This document shows, one piece after another, positions 43,048 to 52,514 of a stretch of DNA of 64,000 bases (position 1 is the stretch's first letter; every line of letters begins with the position of its first letter). This stretch comes from an uncultured Schaedlerella sp. (GTDB lineage Bacteria > Bacillota > Clostridia > Lachnospirales > Lachnospiraceae). The DNA is taken from assembly GCA_934435195.1 (NCBI GenBank), contig CAKSAJ010000003.1:62001-126000 (forward strand), in the 5' to 3' direction. Under the pieces are notes generated by a model. It was not told the origin of the DNA. It worked only from the letters and a program-made list of their open reading frames with translations, and did not search any database. Made by a program: the position numbers and the translations under genes.

Positions 43048-43899
43048 CTACTTCTCCGTTCTTTCATTCATAAATTCTTCTAATGACTCTTTCCAATCTG
43101 GCATATCATACATATCGATAATACGGAGAATAAAATTGTCCAATACCGCATATGGTGGTCTTACCGCTGAAAGATCCGACTGTTCTGTCGGAACCGCCTT
43201 TAATTCAATTTTCTTTCCTGACAGTCTGAGGATTTCCTGTGCAAATTCATGTCGGTTGCAGACTCCGCTACAAGTTACATGGTAAGTACCATATTCATTT
43301 GTATTGATCAAATACAGTATCATTCTTGCAAGGTCTTTTGCACTTGTCGGAGAACCAAACTGGTCTGCTGCTACAGAAAGTGTATTTTCCTTTTCTGCGG
43401 CCTCCAATACCTGATTCACAAAATTATGCCCGTATTTTCCATAAACCCAGTTACTGCGGATAATAAAATGCTTATGTGTAAATTCCTTTACATAATTCTC
43501 GCCTGCTCTTTTTGAACCCCCATAAACAGTCAACGGATTTGTATCATCAAATTCTGTATATGGTTTCTTACTCTTTCCGTCAAATACATCATCTGTTGAA
43601 AGCTGAACCATCTTCGCACCATTTTTTCTTGCAACAATGCTTAAATTTCTTGCTCCAAGTGCATTCACCCGATAAGCAAGCTCCGGTTCTTCTTCGCACA
43701 GCTTTGTGTCTGTAACACCGGTACAGTTGATAATCACATCCGGACGGTTCACAATACCAAAATTGAGTACTTCCTCTGTGTCTGTAATATCCAGCTCGTC
43801 TTTATCTGTATTCAACACTTCAATCTCTAATGGGTCAAGGACCTCATTCAGTGCATGTCCGATCTGTCCGTTCGATCCTGCTATCCATACTTTAATCAT
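43048..43899 (-). CDS. SDR-family reductase, dTDP-4-dehydrorhamnose reductase-like (RfbD-like)
   Basis: The 283-residue protein has the NAD(P) motif AGSNGQIGHAL (residues 7-17) and the YGGSKRAGE catalytic Tyr/Lys pair (about 125-133), with SPTSAKDLARMILYLI typical of RmlD. RmlD makes dTDP-L-rhamnose, but no other rhamnose gene (rfbA, B, C) is near, so the exact substrate is open. AGGAGGATGAGAG precedes the ATG. It is coupled to the DAACS transporter, an unusual partner. Confidence 0.82.
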   Translation of the reverse strand: MIKVWIAGSNGQIGHALNEVLDPLEIEVLNTDKDELDITDTEEVLNFGIVNRPDVIINCTGVTDTKLCEEEPELAYRVNALGARNLSIVARKNGAKMVQLSTDDVFDGKSKKPYTEFDDTNPLTVYGGSKRAGENYVKEFTHKHFIIRSNWVYGKYGHNFVNQVLEAAEKENTLSVAADQFGSPTSAKDLARMILYLINTNEYGTYHVTCSGVCNRHEFAQEILRLSGKKIELKAVPTEQSDLSAVRPPYAVLDNFILRIIDMYDMPDWKESLEEFMNERTEK

Positions 43900-43999
43900 C
43901 TCTCATCCTCCTTAAATTTGGGAAATTCCAGTTCTTATTTTATCATACCGATACGGCTAAGGAAACCCTAAAACTGCTTGTCCATTCCTTTTTATTTCT

Positions 44000-46942
44000 T
44001 TATAAATATTCCTGCAATGTATGGAGCAATTCATCCACAACAATTGGTTTTGATAAGAACCCATCCATTCCTGATTCCAATGCATTTTTCCGATCTTCAT
44101 CAAATGCATTCGCTGTCATGGCAAGAATTGGGATTCCAGCCAGCTTTGGTTCATTCAGTTCTCGGATACGTTTCGTTGCCTCATACCCATTCATTATCGG
44201 CATCTGCACATCCATCAATACCAGATCATAATCGCCCGGTGTTGAGGTTTTGATTTTCTCTACGGCTTCAACTCCATTTCCTGCTGTATCCACCTGAATT
44301 CCATACTCATTAAGAATTGTCATCGCAATTTCGCTGTTCAATTCATTATCTTCCACAAGCAGTACGCTCTTGCCTTTAAAGCCCTTATCTGCAACAGGGA
44401 GAATTTCATTCTCCTCGGCCTGTTTCTGTCCAATCGCAGTCATTAAAGTATTGCGTAAATCTGACATAAACATAGGCTTCGAACAAAATGCTGTTACTCC
44501 TGCTGCCTTTGCTTCTACTTCAATATCAGACCAATCATACGCAGTCAGAATAATGATCGGTGTATCATCACCGAGGCTTCGGATCTGACGAGTCACTTCT
44601 ATACCATTCATATCCGGCAAACGCCAGTCGATGATATATGCATGGAAAGCATCCCCAAGTTCTATTGATTGTTGTGCACGAAGAACAGCCTCTTTACCGG
44701 AAAGTGTCCATTCTGAACGCATTCCTACTTTCACCAGCATCTTGGTCACACTGTCACAAGTATTAAAATCATCATCCACAACCAAAGCTTTGAGACCTTC
44801 CAGTTCTGCAATCTTTTCTACATGATGCTGCTCAGACTGAATACCAAACTCTATTTGAACAATGAATTCTGTCCCTTTTCCTTGCTCTGTCCGAACTTCA
44901 ATCGTACCACCCATCATATTCACAATATTTTTTGTAATAGCCATACCAAGCCCGGTACCCTGCGTCTTGCTGACGGTAGACGTCCGTTCACGTTCAAATG
45001 GATCAAAAATTTTCTGTGCAAACTCCTGACTCATACCGATTCCGGTATCCTTTACCCGGATTTCATAACAGCCACTTCCCTTTTTTGTGCATGGAAGCTG
45101 TCTAAGCCGGACGGAAACTGTTCCACCTGCCGGAGTAAATTTAATCGCATTCGATAAAAGATTTAACAGCACCTGACTAAGTCGTGTCTTATCACAATAA
45201 ACATCCTCATCGGTAATATCCATGGCATCCATATAAAGTTCCAATTGCTTTGCATGAATCTGTCCGCTTACAATCGTCTTCAGATCATGAAGGACCTCCG
45301 GAAGACTAACCTCCGTCTCTTCTAAATGAATCTTGCCGCTTTCAATACGACTCATATCCAATACATCATTGATAAGTGAAAGTAAATGTTTACTTGAAGA
45401 AAGAATTTTACTCAAATAATCTCTGACTTTCTCCTGATTATTAATATTGCTTACAGCCAGTGTTGCAAATCCTATAATCGCATTCATTGGTGTTCGAATA
45501 TCATGCGACATATTGGAAAGGAACATACTCTTTGCCTTATTAGCCGTTTCAGCAGCATGTACAGCTTCAGAAAGTGCATGATTCATCTGTTTATCAGTTG
45601 TTCTGTCTGACATAACTAAAATGTATTTTTTCCTTTTCTCTACCTCGCTGCCCATGGCAACAATATGAAACCAACGATGTTCTTTTGTTTTCTGATGAAC
45701 ATACTCAAATTCCCATTCACACTGTTCTCTGACCTGCAAGCTTTCTAAATAATTCTTATCACGGTTTGCAGAGTTCTTCGGATGCAGGTTTCCAAGAACG
45801 CGAATATCCTGCTTGATCTGTTCTACAGTGATGCCCAGCAGCTTCTCAACATTTGGACTGACATAATCTACTTTCGAGGTTTTTCCATCCAACATCAGGA
45901 ACACATCATCCACATTCATTGAAAGCTTCTGAAACAACTCGTCTCGATATAAAATTTCAGTATTCTTTTTCTTCAGATTTACTCTATTCTTTCTAAGAAT
46001 CACTACAATAATAAATCCCGCAATACTAAGCACCACAATACCGGCAAGTACCATCGTAGTAAACTGTAAGATATTCATACTTGCGTTAACAACATTAACC
46101 GGCACAAGCTCTAACAATGACCAATCCTGAATTTCCGATTTTTCATAGATCAGATAGTATTTTGTTCCGTCCAGTTTTATAAGCATAGAACCACTTTGTC
46201 CTTGTTCTAATTTCTTTGAAAATGCGATAATCTCTTTTTCTGACAGATTCGAACGCTCTCGCAAAACGCCAAAGAAATTATAAACAGATTCCAGTTCCTC
46301 CGAAGAATGATCGATCACGACACGCCCATTGGAATGGATAACATAATTGCTCGCCTCTCCATGAAACGAAGAAATATCCAGTATTTTTACAATATCTGAA
46401 TTTTCGTAAGCAATCGCTATCGCATCATATTCGAATCCCTGATAGTATCCGCGGGGTAGAGGACTGGCAAAAACCAGCAATTGCGATTTTCCCGGAAGTA
46501 CTGCATTCATTATGATATCATTTCCCTGAATAATCTCATCTGCAATTGTCCCCTGCAAACCAAGATAGCCGGTCTCCCCTGTTACTGTCTTGTAATTACC
46601 ATCGGTAGACAGAAAATAGAAATCTGAAAACTCTGCTTCTTCCTGTGCTCTATTTATATAATCCACAATTTCATTTTCACTTGAAATGTTTTGTAAGTAT
46701 TCACTCAACATATGAAGATAAGTCAAATTCTTATTTGACATCTCCGTTAATGCATTATTTGACTGATGTAAAATCTCTGTTAAATGAGAAACGCTTTCTT
46801 GGTAAACAACCTTTGAAACAAATCTGGAATATTGAATGCCCGCCAAAACGATGCAGGTAATCAAAACAATAATAGCTGCGATTTCTGAACGTTTTCTTAT
46901 AAATTTTTTTCTCTTTCTTGTGTTATGATTTTTAGCATTCAT
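44000..46942 (-). CDS. hybrid sensor histidine kinase with PAS and two receivers
   Basis: The 980-residue protein has a membrane helix (22-42), an extracellular Cache-like region (43-290), a second helix (about 295-318), a PAS domain (about 330-455), HisKA with the His in MSHDIRTPMNAI (about 480), HATPase (590-705; NAIKFTPAGG, GTGLGM) and two receivers (about 725-845, phospho-Asp in YIIDWRLPDMNG; 860-978, VLMDVQMPIMNG). The ATG follows the binding-lipoprotein stop by five bases, with GAGG over the stop. The binding protein may act as its ligand sensor. No output response-regulator gene lies next to it, so phosphate may leave through another receiver. Confidence 0.92.
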   Translation of the reverse strand: MNAKNHNTRKRKKFIRKRSEIAAIIVLITCIVLAGIQYSRFVSKVVYQESVSHLTEILHQSNNALTEMSNKNLTYLHMLSEYLQNISSENEIVDYINRAQEEAEFSDFYFLSTDGNYKTVTGETGYLGLQGTIADEIIQGNDIIMNAVLPGKSQLLVFASPLPRGYYQGFEYDAIAIAYENSDIVKILDISSFHGEASNYVIHSNGRVVIDHSSEELESVYNFFGVLRERSNLSEKEIIAFSKKLEQGQSGSMLIKLDGTKYYLIYEKSEIQDWSLLELVPVNVVNASMNILQFTTMVLAGIVVLSIAGFIIVVILRKNRVNLKKKNTEILYRDELFQKLSMNVDDVFLMLDGKTSKVDYVSPNVEKLLGITVEQIKQDIRVLGNLHPKNSANRDKNYLESLQVREQCEWEFEYVHQKTKEHRWFHIVAMGSEVEKRKKYILVMSDRTTDKQMNHALSEAVHAAETANKAKSMFLSNMSHDIRTPMNAIIGFATLAVSNINNQEKVRDYLSKILSSSKHLLSLINDVLDMSRIESGKIHLEETEVSLPEVLHDLKTIVSGQIHAKQLELYMDAMDITDEDVYCDKTRLSQVLLNLLSNAIKFTPAGGTVSVRLRQLPCTKKGSGCYEIRVKDTGIGMSQEFAQKIFDPFERERTSTVSKTQGTGLGMAITKNIVNMMGGTIEVRTEQGKGTEFIVQIEFGIQSEQHHVEKIAELEGLKALVVDDDFNTCDSVTKMLVKVGMRSEWTLSGKEAVLRAQQSIELGDAFHAYIIDWRLPDMNGIEVTRQIRSLGDDTPIIILTAYDWSDIEVEAKAAGVTAFCSKPMFMSDLRNTLMTAIGQKQAEENEILPVADKGFKGKSVLLVEDNELNSEIAMTILNEYGIQVDTAGNGVEAVEKIKTSTPGDYDLVLMDVQMPIMNGYEATKRIRELNEPKLAGIPILAMTANAFDEDRKNALESGMDGFLSKPIVVDELLHTLQEYL

Positions 46943-46946
46943 TTTC

Positions 46947-48797
46947 TTACCTCAACGTAATATAGTCTTCCGGTTCTGCTAAAACCACATCACCTTCTAA
47001 AACATAATTCATCCATGTATCTTTCACTACTGTATCTTCTGCCTCAAATGTACTGTCTTTATCGGCAAGAAGAGACTCCATATGTCGCGGTATTGCCAAA
47101 CAAGTTACTGTAAAGCTATCATCATCCGAAATCTTTTTCCCATCCTTTTTTACTTCAGACAGTGTGTATCCATCCTCATTTTCTTTGATTGCCATCGAAA
47201 TACCACTAACTACAGGAAGCGAACCACGATTGAATGGCACGAAACCACCTTCGTAACCCTCCACAAAAGCTTTCACCAATTCTTTCAATTCGGCCCCGCT
47301 CATTTCCTTCTTGTAAGCAGCAAGACCATTCGGCATAATCATGTCACCCGCCATTTTTTCTGTATAATCAGCTTTCAATACACTGCCTGTAAAACTGTTT
47401 CCTGTTGCAAGCAACACATCTGTTCCATAAACATCACGTAATGTATTTGCCATAACAGAATAGGATTCATTTCCACCTTCTGAATGGAAATAATTATCGT
47501 ATGCCTTTGGTAAACTTAACACAACATCATCCGAAACATTTTCATCATCTAAAAGCTGCGCATTAAATGCCTGGTATGCCTGCTCTGCATCGTACTCTCC
47601 CGAAATCATCTTCGAAACCACGTCTTTGGAAATTGCGAAAAAGTCATTCGATGCAATACGGATATACATATGATTTTCTTCAACCACAGGCTTAACATCC
47701 TGCAAATATTCAGTAAGTTTAAGAGTCACATCCTGACTATAGTTCAACAAATCCTGCCCCTCAGAAATAATCTTATTCTGACCTTCATCAGAAAGCATTA
47801 CATTTAACACTTTCATTGCTTTTTCCTGACGTGCTTCATCCTGTTCAAGATCACGATTCAATGCAACCTGGAAATATGGTGTAGTCATCAGCCACTGTTC
47901 TCCATTCTCCTCAAAGAATGGCAAAAATACGGTATCAATCCCCTTATCCTGAAACATTTTCACACCGGCAGAACTGCCAAAGTACATAGCAACTTCACCA
48001 TTTTGATACATATCGACCACATCATCATAATTCATATTTAAATCATCCGGTCCCAAGTTTGTATCCTGAATAAACTGATTCATGCGTTCAAATGCCTTTG
48101 GCCAGACAACATCGTCCAATCCCACTTTTTCTGTATTGGCAGGATCACTATAGGCTGTACGCCACTTACGTCCTTCTGTAGAAGTAAGATCTGCTGCAGA
48201 CAGACCCTGCAAAGTCTCCATACAAGTGTAATCATAAAAATAGTCTGCCGTAAATCCGCAGATTCCTTTTTCCTCAAATGCCTGACATGCAAAAACAAAG
48301 CTGTCATAATCTGTAGGCAGTGGAATACCATACTTTTCAAACAAGTCTTTATTCACTACAAATCCATGGGCATCTGCACATACCGGAAGCCAGTTTATAC
48401 TACCATCTTCGTTCATAAAATTGTTAAGATATGTATTATAGACAGCTCCTGCCTCATTCGTTGTTGAAAGATCCATCAAGCTGTCTTTTAATGGACTTGC
48501 ATCATGGAGTGAAAATCTACAACAGGTTATAATATCCGGCAGGCCGCCATTTTCATCAAGAAACTTATAAAAATCCAAATCGTTATTTCCAACTACAAAT
48601 TCGATGTTGATATCCGGAAGCTGCTCTTGAATATATGGTGCATATTTATCATATAAAGTCGTACTCCATAAATATACCGTGAGCGTCTCTGCGTCTTCTT
48701 TTTCTGCACTTTTCTCACCACATCCCGTCATAAGAAGGACACCCATTACAAGCACCATAAGCGCGGAAATAATTCTGTTTCGTTTTTCTTTTTTCAT
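46947..48797 (-). CDS. solute-binding lipoprotein fused to a 5'-nucleotidase C-terminal-like domain
   Basis: The 616-residue protein has a lipobox (LMTGC, about Cys26), then a family-1 extracellular solute-binding domain (about 40-420; TLTVYLWSTT, DIITCCRFS, GGLPDI), and then a C-terminal region (about 430-612) that reads like the 5'-nucleotidase C-terminal domain: LRDVYGTDVLLATGNSF, GLAAYKKEMSGAELKELVKAF, GISMAIKENEDGY and KKISDDDSFTVTCLAIP. Metal-binding phosphatase motifs are not seen, so it may bind, not cleave. No ABC genes are nearby; the next gene is a hybrid kinase, so sensing is likely. I chose 48797 with AAAGGA upstream over an ATG at 48812. Confidence 0.78.
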   Translation of the reverse strand: MKKEKRNRIISALMVLVMGVLLMTGCGEKSAEKEDAETLTVYLWSTTLYDKYAPYIQEQLPDINIEFVVGNNDLDFYKFLDENGGLPDIITCCRFSLHDASPLKDSLMDLSTTNEAGAVYNTYLNNFMNEDGSINWLPVCADAHGFVVNKDLFEKYGIPLPTDYDSFVFACQAFEEKGICGFTADYFYDYTCMETLQGLSAADLTSTEGRKWRTAYSDPANTEKVGLDDVVWPKAFERMNQFIQDTNLGPDDLNMNYDDVVDMYQNGEVAMYFGSSAGVKMFQDKGIDTVFLPFFEENGEQWLMTTPYFQVALNRDLEQDEARQEKAMKVLNVMLSDEGQNKIISEGQDLLNYSQDVTLKLTEYLQDVKPVVEENHMYIRIASNDFFAISKDVVSKMISGEYDAEQAYQAFNAQLLDDENVSDDVVLSLPKAYDNYFHSEGGNESYSVMANTLRDVYGTDVLLATGNSFTGSVLKADYTEKMAGDMIMPNGLAAYKKEMSGAELKELVKAFVEGYEGGFVPFNRGSLPVVSGISMAIKENEDGYTLSEVKKDGKKISDDDSFTVTCLAIPRHMESLLADKDSTFEAEDTVVKDTWMNYVLEGDVVLAEPEDYITLR

Positions 48798-48808
48798 AAA
48801 TAATCCTT

Positions 48809-50134
48809 TCATTTTTTCTCAAATCCATAAACCCATTTCCCCCGCAAAAACAGAAACAGGAAAATAGCGGAACTAATACTCCATGTCAATGGGTACGCCC
48901 AAAATATTACTCTGATATCCGGAATAATACGAACCGTCACCGCAATGTAACTTACACGGAACAAACACCAGACACAGAACATAACGATCATCGGTACTGC
49001 TGCATTTCCCGAACCTCGAAGCACTGCCGCAATGCAGTGGGAAAATGCTAACAGAAAATAAAATAATGCAATAGTTCTGGATTGCATTACTCCATAATGT
49101 ACCACATCTGGATCTCTGTTAAATGCTGCGATCAATACCGGTGCCGCTGTGTAAATGATGACTCCTATCAACTCTGCAATGGAAATCGAACAGAGAATCC
49201 CAAACCTTGCACCTTTTTTTGCACGCTCATATTGCTTTGCACCAAGATTCTGACTAACAAAAGTTGTCAACGCCATAGTAAAACAGGTTACCGGCAAGAA
49301 TGCAAATCCCTCTACTTTGGAATAAGAACCACATCCTGCCATCGCCATTTTTCCAAATGCATTGATGTTAGACTGTACAAAAACATTTGCAATTGCAATG
49401 ACTGAATTCTGAAAACCAGACGGTACACCATTCCGAATGATCTGCTGCAACATACGTTTATCAAAACGAACCTGCCGCAATTCCAAACGATATTCTGCCT
49501 TCACACGCATCAGGTGGATCATACAGAAAATTGCACTGGCAAACTGAGATATTACCGTAGCCAATGCCGCCGAACCAACTCCCATACCAAGACCTGCAAT
49601 AAAGAATATATCCAGCACGACATTAATGCAGGATGAAATGATCAAATAAATCAATGGATGGCGTCCATCCCCTACTGATTGCAAAATTCCCACAAAAATA
49701 TTATACATAACAACACCGACAGATCCGGCAAAATAGGTCCGGAAATACACAATCGATTCCGGCAGCACATCTGCTGGCGTTCCCATCAGCACCAATATCT
49801 TCGGTGCTAATACCATCCCCGCAACCATCAATATGAAACCGGACACCAGTCCCAACGCTACTGTTGTATGAATTGATTTCTGCAAAGAGTCTTTCTTCTT
49901 CGCTCCATAATACCTGGCAATAACAACACCTGCTCCCATGGCTATTCCATTAATAAATCCCACCATAAGAAAAATCAGATTTCCCGAAGAGCTGACTGCC
50001 GCCAGTGCGTTACTGCCAAGAAAATTCCCCACGATAAGCGAATCGGCTGTATTGTATAACTGTTGAAATAAATTTCCAAGAAACAATGGGATTGCAAATA
50101 AAATGATTTTTTTGGAGATACTTCCCTCCGTCAT
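48809..50134 (-). CDS. MATE family exporter in the binding-lipoprotein/kinase operon
   Basis: The 441-residue protein has twelve membrane helices and MATE patterns: ILFAIPLFLGNLFQQLYNTADSLIVGNFLG (given in part), ALAAVSSSGNLIF and VIARYYGAKK. Its stop overlaps the ATG of the next frame (ATGA at 48809-48812), so it is translated with the binding lipoprotein and upstream of the kinase. Substrate unknown. I placed the start at 50134; two in-frame ATGs further upstream (50179) lack a site. GGAGAGAG is 12 bases away, slightly far. Confidence 0.85.
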   Translation of the reverse strand: MTEGSISKKIILFAIPLFLGNLFQQLYNTADSLIVGNFLGSNALAAVSSSGNLIFLMVGFINGIAMGAGVVIARYYGAKKKDSLQKSIHTTVALGLVSGFILMVAGMVLAPKILVLMGTPADVLPESIVYFRTYFAGSVGVVMYNIFVGILQSVGDGRHPLIYLIISSCINVVLDIFFIAGLGMGVGSAALATVISQFASAIFCMIHLMRVKAEYRLELRQVRFDKRMLQQIIRNGVPSGFQNSVIAIANVFVQSNINAFGKMAMAGCGSYSKVEGFAFLPVTCFTMALTTFVSQNLGAKQYERAKKGARFGILCSISIAELIGVIIYTAAPVLIAAFNRDPDVVHYGVMQSRTIALFYFLLAFSHCIAAVLRGSGNAAVPMIVMFCVWCLFRVSYIAVTVRIIPDIRVIFWAYPLTWSISSAIFLFLFLRGKWVYGFEKK

Positions 50135-50240
50135 TCTCGTTTTACTCTCTCCACCCACAAAACCACCCCTCATTTTCATTAAATTTTTACAGAGATAACC
50201 GAAGACCGGCTATCTTCTGGTTTTATCTTAGCGTTCACTC

Positions 50241-50270
50241 CCGTGTCAATCACTACGCTGATTGGCACGG
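50241..50270 (-). terminator. hairpin downstream of the MATE operon leader / end of the preceding unit
   Basis: Arms CCGTGTCAATCA (50241-50252) and TGATTGGCACGG (50259-50270) pair over 12 bp with one mismatch. It lies between the TIM-barrel gene and the MATE gene, without a T-run. The region also holds a possible TTGACA -35 box for the MATE operon, so either role is possible. Confidence 0.4.
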
Positions 50271-50310
50271 AGGATACACGTTTTATCCCCCATAACTAAA
50301 AAACTTTCTT

Positions 50311-51228
50311 TTATCGCTCAAGCGACATTGCCATCCTGCGATATGTATGGCGTTTTCCTCGTATTGCCACACTGTACGCTGTAATATTTTCCGGCAATGC
50401 CATCCCCATATATCCACTGTCCCCAATATGGTGAATATCTGCACCTGCCATCTTGCACATAAGTGCAATCTGACGGATTGTAGCTTCATCTGCACCTTCC
50501 TGAGATGTTCCAATGGTTGTCATCGCCAAAGCACCTTTTTCATGTGCTTTCTTGATAAGCTTTCGTGCATATTCCATTGTAATCCCCGGAACTGTTCCCG
50601 GTGCCGGAAGCAATATCACATCTGCTCCCGCATCAACAAATGCCTCTACATCTTTTTTTGTTAAAATCTTTTCTCCGGCCTCCGAAATAATTCCGGATGC
50701 ATGCATCTTACCTGCCGTAAGAATCACTCTGTCACCGACAGCCTCTCTTAATGTTGAAAGTGCCTGTATGATTGCTTCGTTATCTACTCCTACTCCCGGA
50801 TTTCCCGTCAGAACAATCATATCCACTCCCATATCTGCAGCCTTTATTGCATTTTCCACTGTAGCCTGACGTCCTGCTGTAAGATTCCAGACGGATTCTT
50901 CTCCATCCTTTATCACCGCCGGTTCCAAATTAATTGCAACCATTCTTCCTGTCAGACGCTTCACCTCGCGGATTGTATCTTCCACTGCCACCTGCGGCAA
51001 TCCCTGAATCATTGGATTATTCACATCAAAAATATTTAGCATAATCAAATCGGTTCCAAGAGACGCTACAAATTCCGCGTTAGTAATATTAACTAACATC
51101 GGAGTTACTGTTCCGATCGTCTCCGCCGCCAGTGTTCTGCCTTCACTCTCAGCAATAGCAGTCAAAAGTTCTGACTTACTGTATCGTGACAATTCACTTG
51201 CTGTGGTATCTATAAGTCTTTTTGGCAT
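50311..51228 (-). CDS. TIM-barrel-like protein of unknown function (PEP-phosphonomutase-annotated family)
   Basis: The 305-residue protein is rich in alternating helix and strand segments, with the strand-end patterns of a TIM barrel: MLNIFDVNNPMIQGLP, MVAINLEPAVI, MIVLTGNPGVGVDN, ILTAGKMHASG, VILLPAPGTVPGIT, AMTTIGTSQEGAD and ADIHHIGDSGYMGM. It resembles a family with uncertain annotation (haloacid- or PEP-phosphonomutase-like); I assign no reaction. Repeated Asp/Gly at strand ends is consistent with phosphate or metal binding. The start at 51228 has AAAGGAG seven bases upstream. No obvious partner. Confidence 0.65.
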   Translation of the reverse strand: MPKRLIDTTASELSRYSKSELLTAIAESEGRTLAAETIGTVTPMLVNITNAEFVASLGTDLIMLNIFDVNNPMIQGLPQVAVEDTIREVKRLTGRMVAINLEPAVIKDGEESVWNLTAGRQATVENAIKAADMGVDMIVLTGNPGVGVDNEAIIQALSTLREAVGDRVILTAGKMHASGIISEAGEKILTKKDVEAFVDAGADVILLPAPGTVPGITMEYARKLIKKAHEKGALAMTTIGTSQEGADEATIRQIALMCKMAGADIHHIGDSGYMGMALPENITAYSVAIRGKRHTYRRMAMSLER

Positions 51229-51349
51229 ACTTCTTCTCCTTTGCACAGTATTCTTTATAAATCTCGTTCAGCCAGTATATATTATAAGTCTACTGCATAT
51301 TATAATCTGAAAAAGGAATATTAGCAATTAATTTTAGACAGAAGCAAAA

Positions 51350-51386
51350 GGACGCATGAAAAAACTCTCATTTTTTCACACGCCCC
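51350..51386 (-). terminator. AT-rich hairpin after the small DUF3990-partner gene
   Basis: TGAAAAAA (51357-51364) pairs with TTTTTTCA (51371-51378) with partly matching GC ends, about 60 bases past the stop at 51444 in the minus direction. It is a weak candidate terminator. Confidence 0.4.
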
Positions 51387-51443
51387 GAGTGATTTATTTG
51401 TGCTACAGCCTATTAATTATTCTTCCACACATCAACTGATAAT

Positions 51444-51692
51444 TTATACAGTAACTTGATTGTTTTCCGTTTCTTCGTAATATCTATCAGCTATATATTC
51501 CGCTGATTCTGCCCACAAGCCATTCTCTGTTTCTTGTAATGTCTTATACGTTTCAGACTTATAAAATTTCAATGCCGCTTCCTCAAAACTAATATGAAAA
51601 TGCTGTTGTAACAATTTTAATACATCTCTGATTTGTATGCACACATTCATAGTGATATCTTTTCCATTAAAACTATATATCATTTCTGGCAT
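51444..51692 (-). CDS. 82-residue partner of the DUF3990-like ADP-ribosyltransferase-fold protein
   Basis: The protein is small, acidic and helical: RDVLKLLQQHFHISFEEAALKFYKSETYKTLQE and AESAEYIADRYYEE (given in part) would form two or three helices. It overlaps the upstream DUF3990-like gene by 20 bases and has AGGAGG before its ATG, so the two are made together. Small partners of ADP-ribosyltransferase-type proteins are often antitoxins; here this is inference, as sequence similarity to a named antitoxin is not visible to me. Confidence 0.6.
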   Translation of the reverse strand: MPEMIYSFNGKDITMNVCIQIRDVLKLLQQHFHISFEEAALKFYKSETYKTLQETENGLWAESAEYIADRYYEETENNQVTV

Positions 51693-52374
51693 AAGAATTC
51701 CTCCTTACCAACTGTAAACACTGCAATGCTTTTTCTGTGTGAAAGGACACTTGATTATTCACTTTATTATACCGCAACCTTTCTACAGCTTCTGATGCTG
51801 TTAAAATATTTGCTATATATAATTGAACTGTTTCCATTGTATTATCATCCGCAACCGGTCCGATCACTACATCATAATTATGCTGTAATCCGCCTTTACT
51901 TCTATTTTCTTTAATAAATTCCAGCCATTCTTCACTCAAAGCATCGAATCTTTTCACATTTAATACCGAATTTTCCTCAAACAAATATTCATACACAAAA
52001 TACTTCTTCTTTTTTTCTCTTAAAGAAAGTCTATATCCCCACTCTTTTGACTGGGATTGTAAAATCGTAGTATAAAAACCTTTTCCGAAATCTCGCCTAT
52101 TGTGAGACTTATTAAGATCTATACGTTCAAATTCATAACAACTCCCATGATAAACAACTAATTCCTTCGAACCTTCCATGATAATCTTCTCTACATATTC
52201 TAACACTTCTTCAAAACTTATCTGATGGAGATATTCATGCTGAATCATCATCTTTTCAAAAACTTGATTTTCATGAAATAATGCAACCACATCATTTCCT
52301 GAAACATGAAATTTTTTGGCATATGCTTCCATTGCCTGAACAGATAACATTTCACAATCTGTTTGTACACTCAT
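51673..52374 (-). CDS. DUF3990-like ADP-ribosyltransferase-fold protein (predicted toxin)
   Basis: The 233-residue protein has a helical N-terminus (about 1-70) like the DUF3791 module, then a DUF3990-type domain (about 73-215) with VVYHGSCYEFERIDL, RRDFGKGFYTT, VYEYLFEEN and YDVVIGPVADD. The H-G of YHGS and the GKGFYTT segment correspond to the NAD-binding motif of the ADP-ribosyltransferase fold; the C-terminal EALQCLQ segment is typical too. Enzyme activity and target are unknown. A GGGAG site precedes the ATG. It lies between an EAL protein and a TIM-barrel gene, with no other defence or mobile genes. Confidence 0.75.
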   Translation of the reverse strand: MSVQTDCEMLSVQAMEAYAKKFHVSGNDVVALFHENQVFEKMMIQHEYLHQISFEEVLEYVEKIIMEGSKELVVYHGSCYEFERIDLNKSHNRRDFGKGFYTTILQSQSKEWGYRLSLREKKKKYFVYEYLFEENSVLNVKRFDALSEEWLEFIKENRSKGGLQHNYDVVIGPVADDNTMETVQLYIANILTASEAVERLRYNKVNNQVSFHTEKALQCLQLVRRNSYARNDI

Positions 52375-52514
52375 TCTTTTATTACTCCCATTTTCATGAA
52401 ATTATTCTATCTTTTCCCATATGTTTATTATAAACAACTTCTCTATAAATACGCAATGAGATTTTTTCGACAAAGACTGCTAATTATTCTTTTTCATCTT
52501 TTCCATAATTTTTA

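Noticed and set aside
48798..48812. Alternative start of the binding lipoprotein at 48812
   Set aside because: The ATG is part of the MATE stop overlap; AAAGGA with proper spacing precedes the ATG at 48797, which also gives the usual lipoprotein signal.
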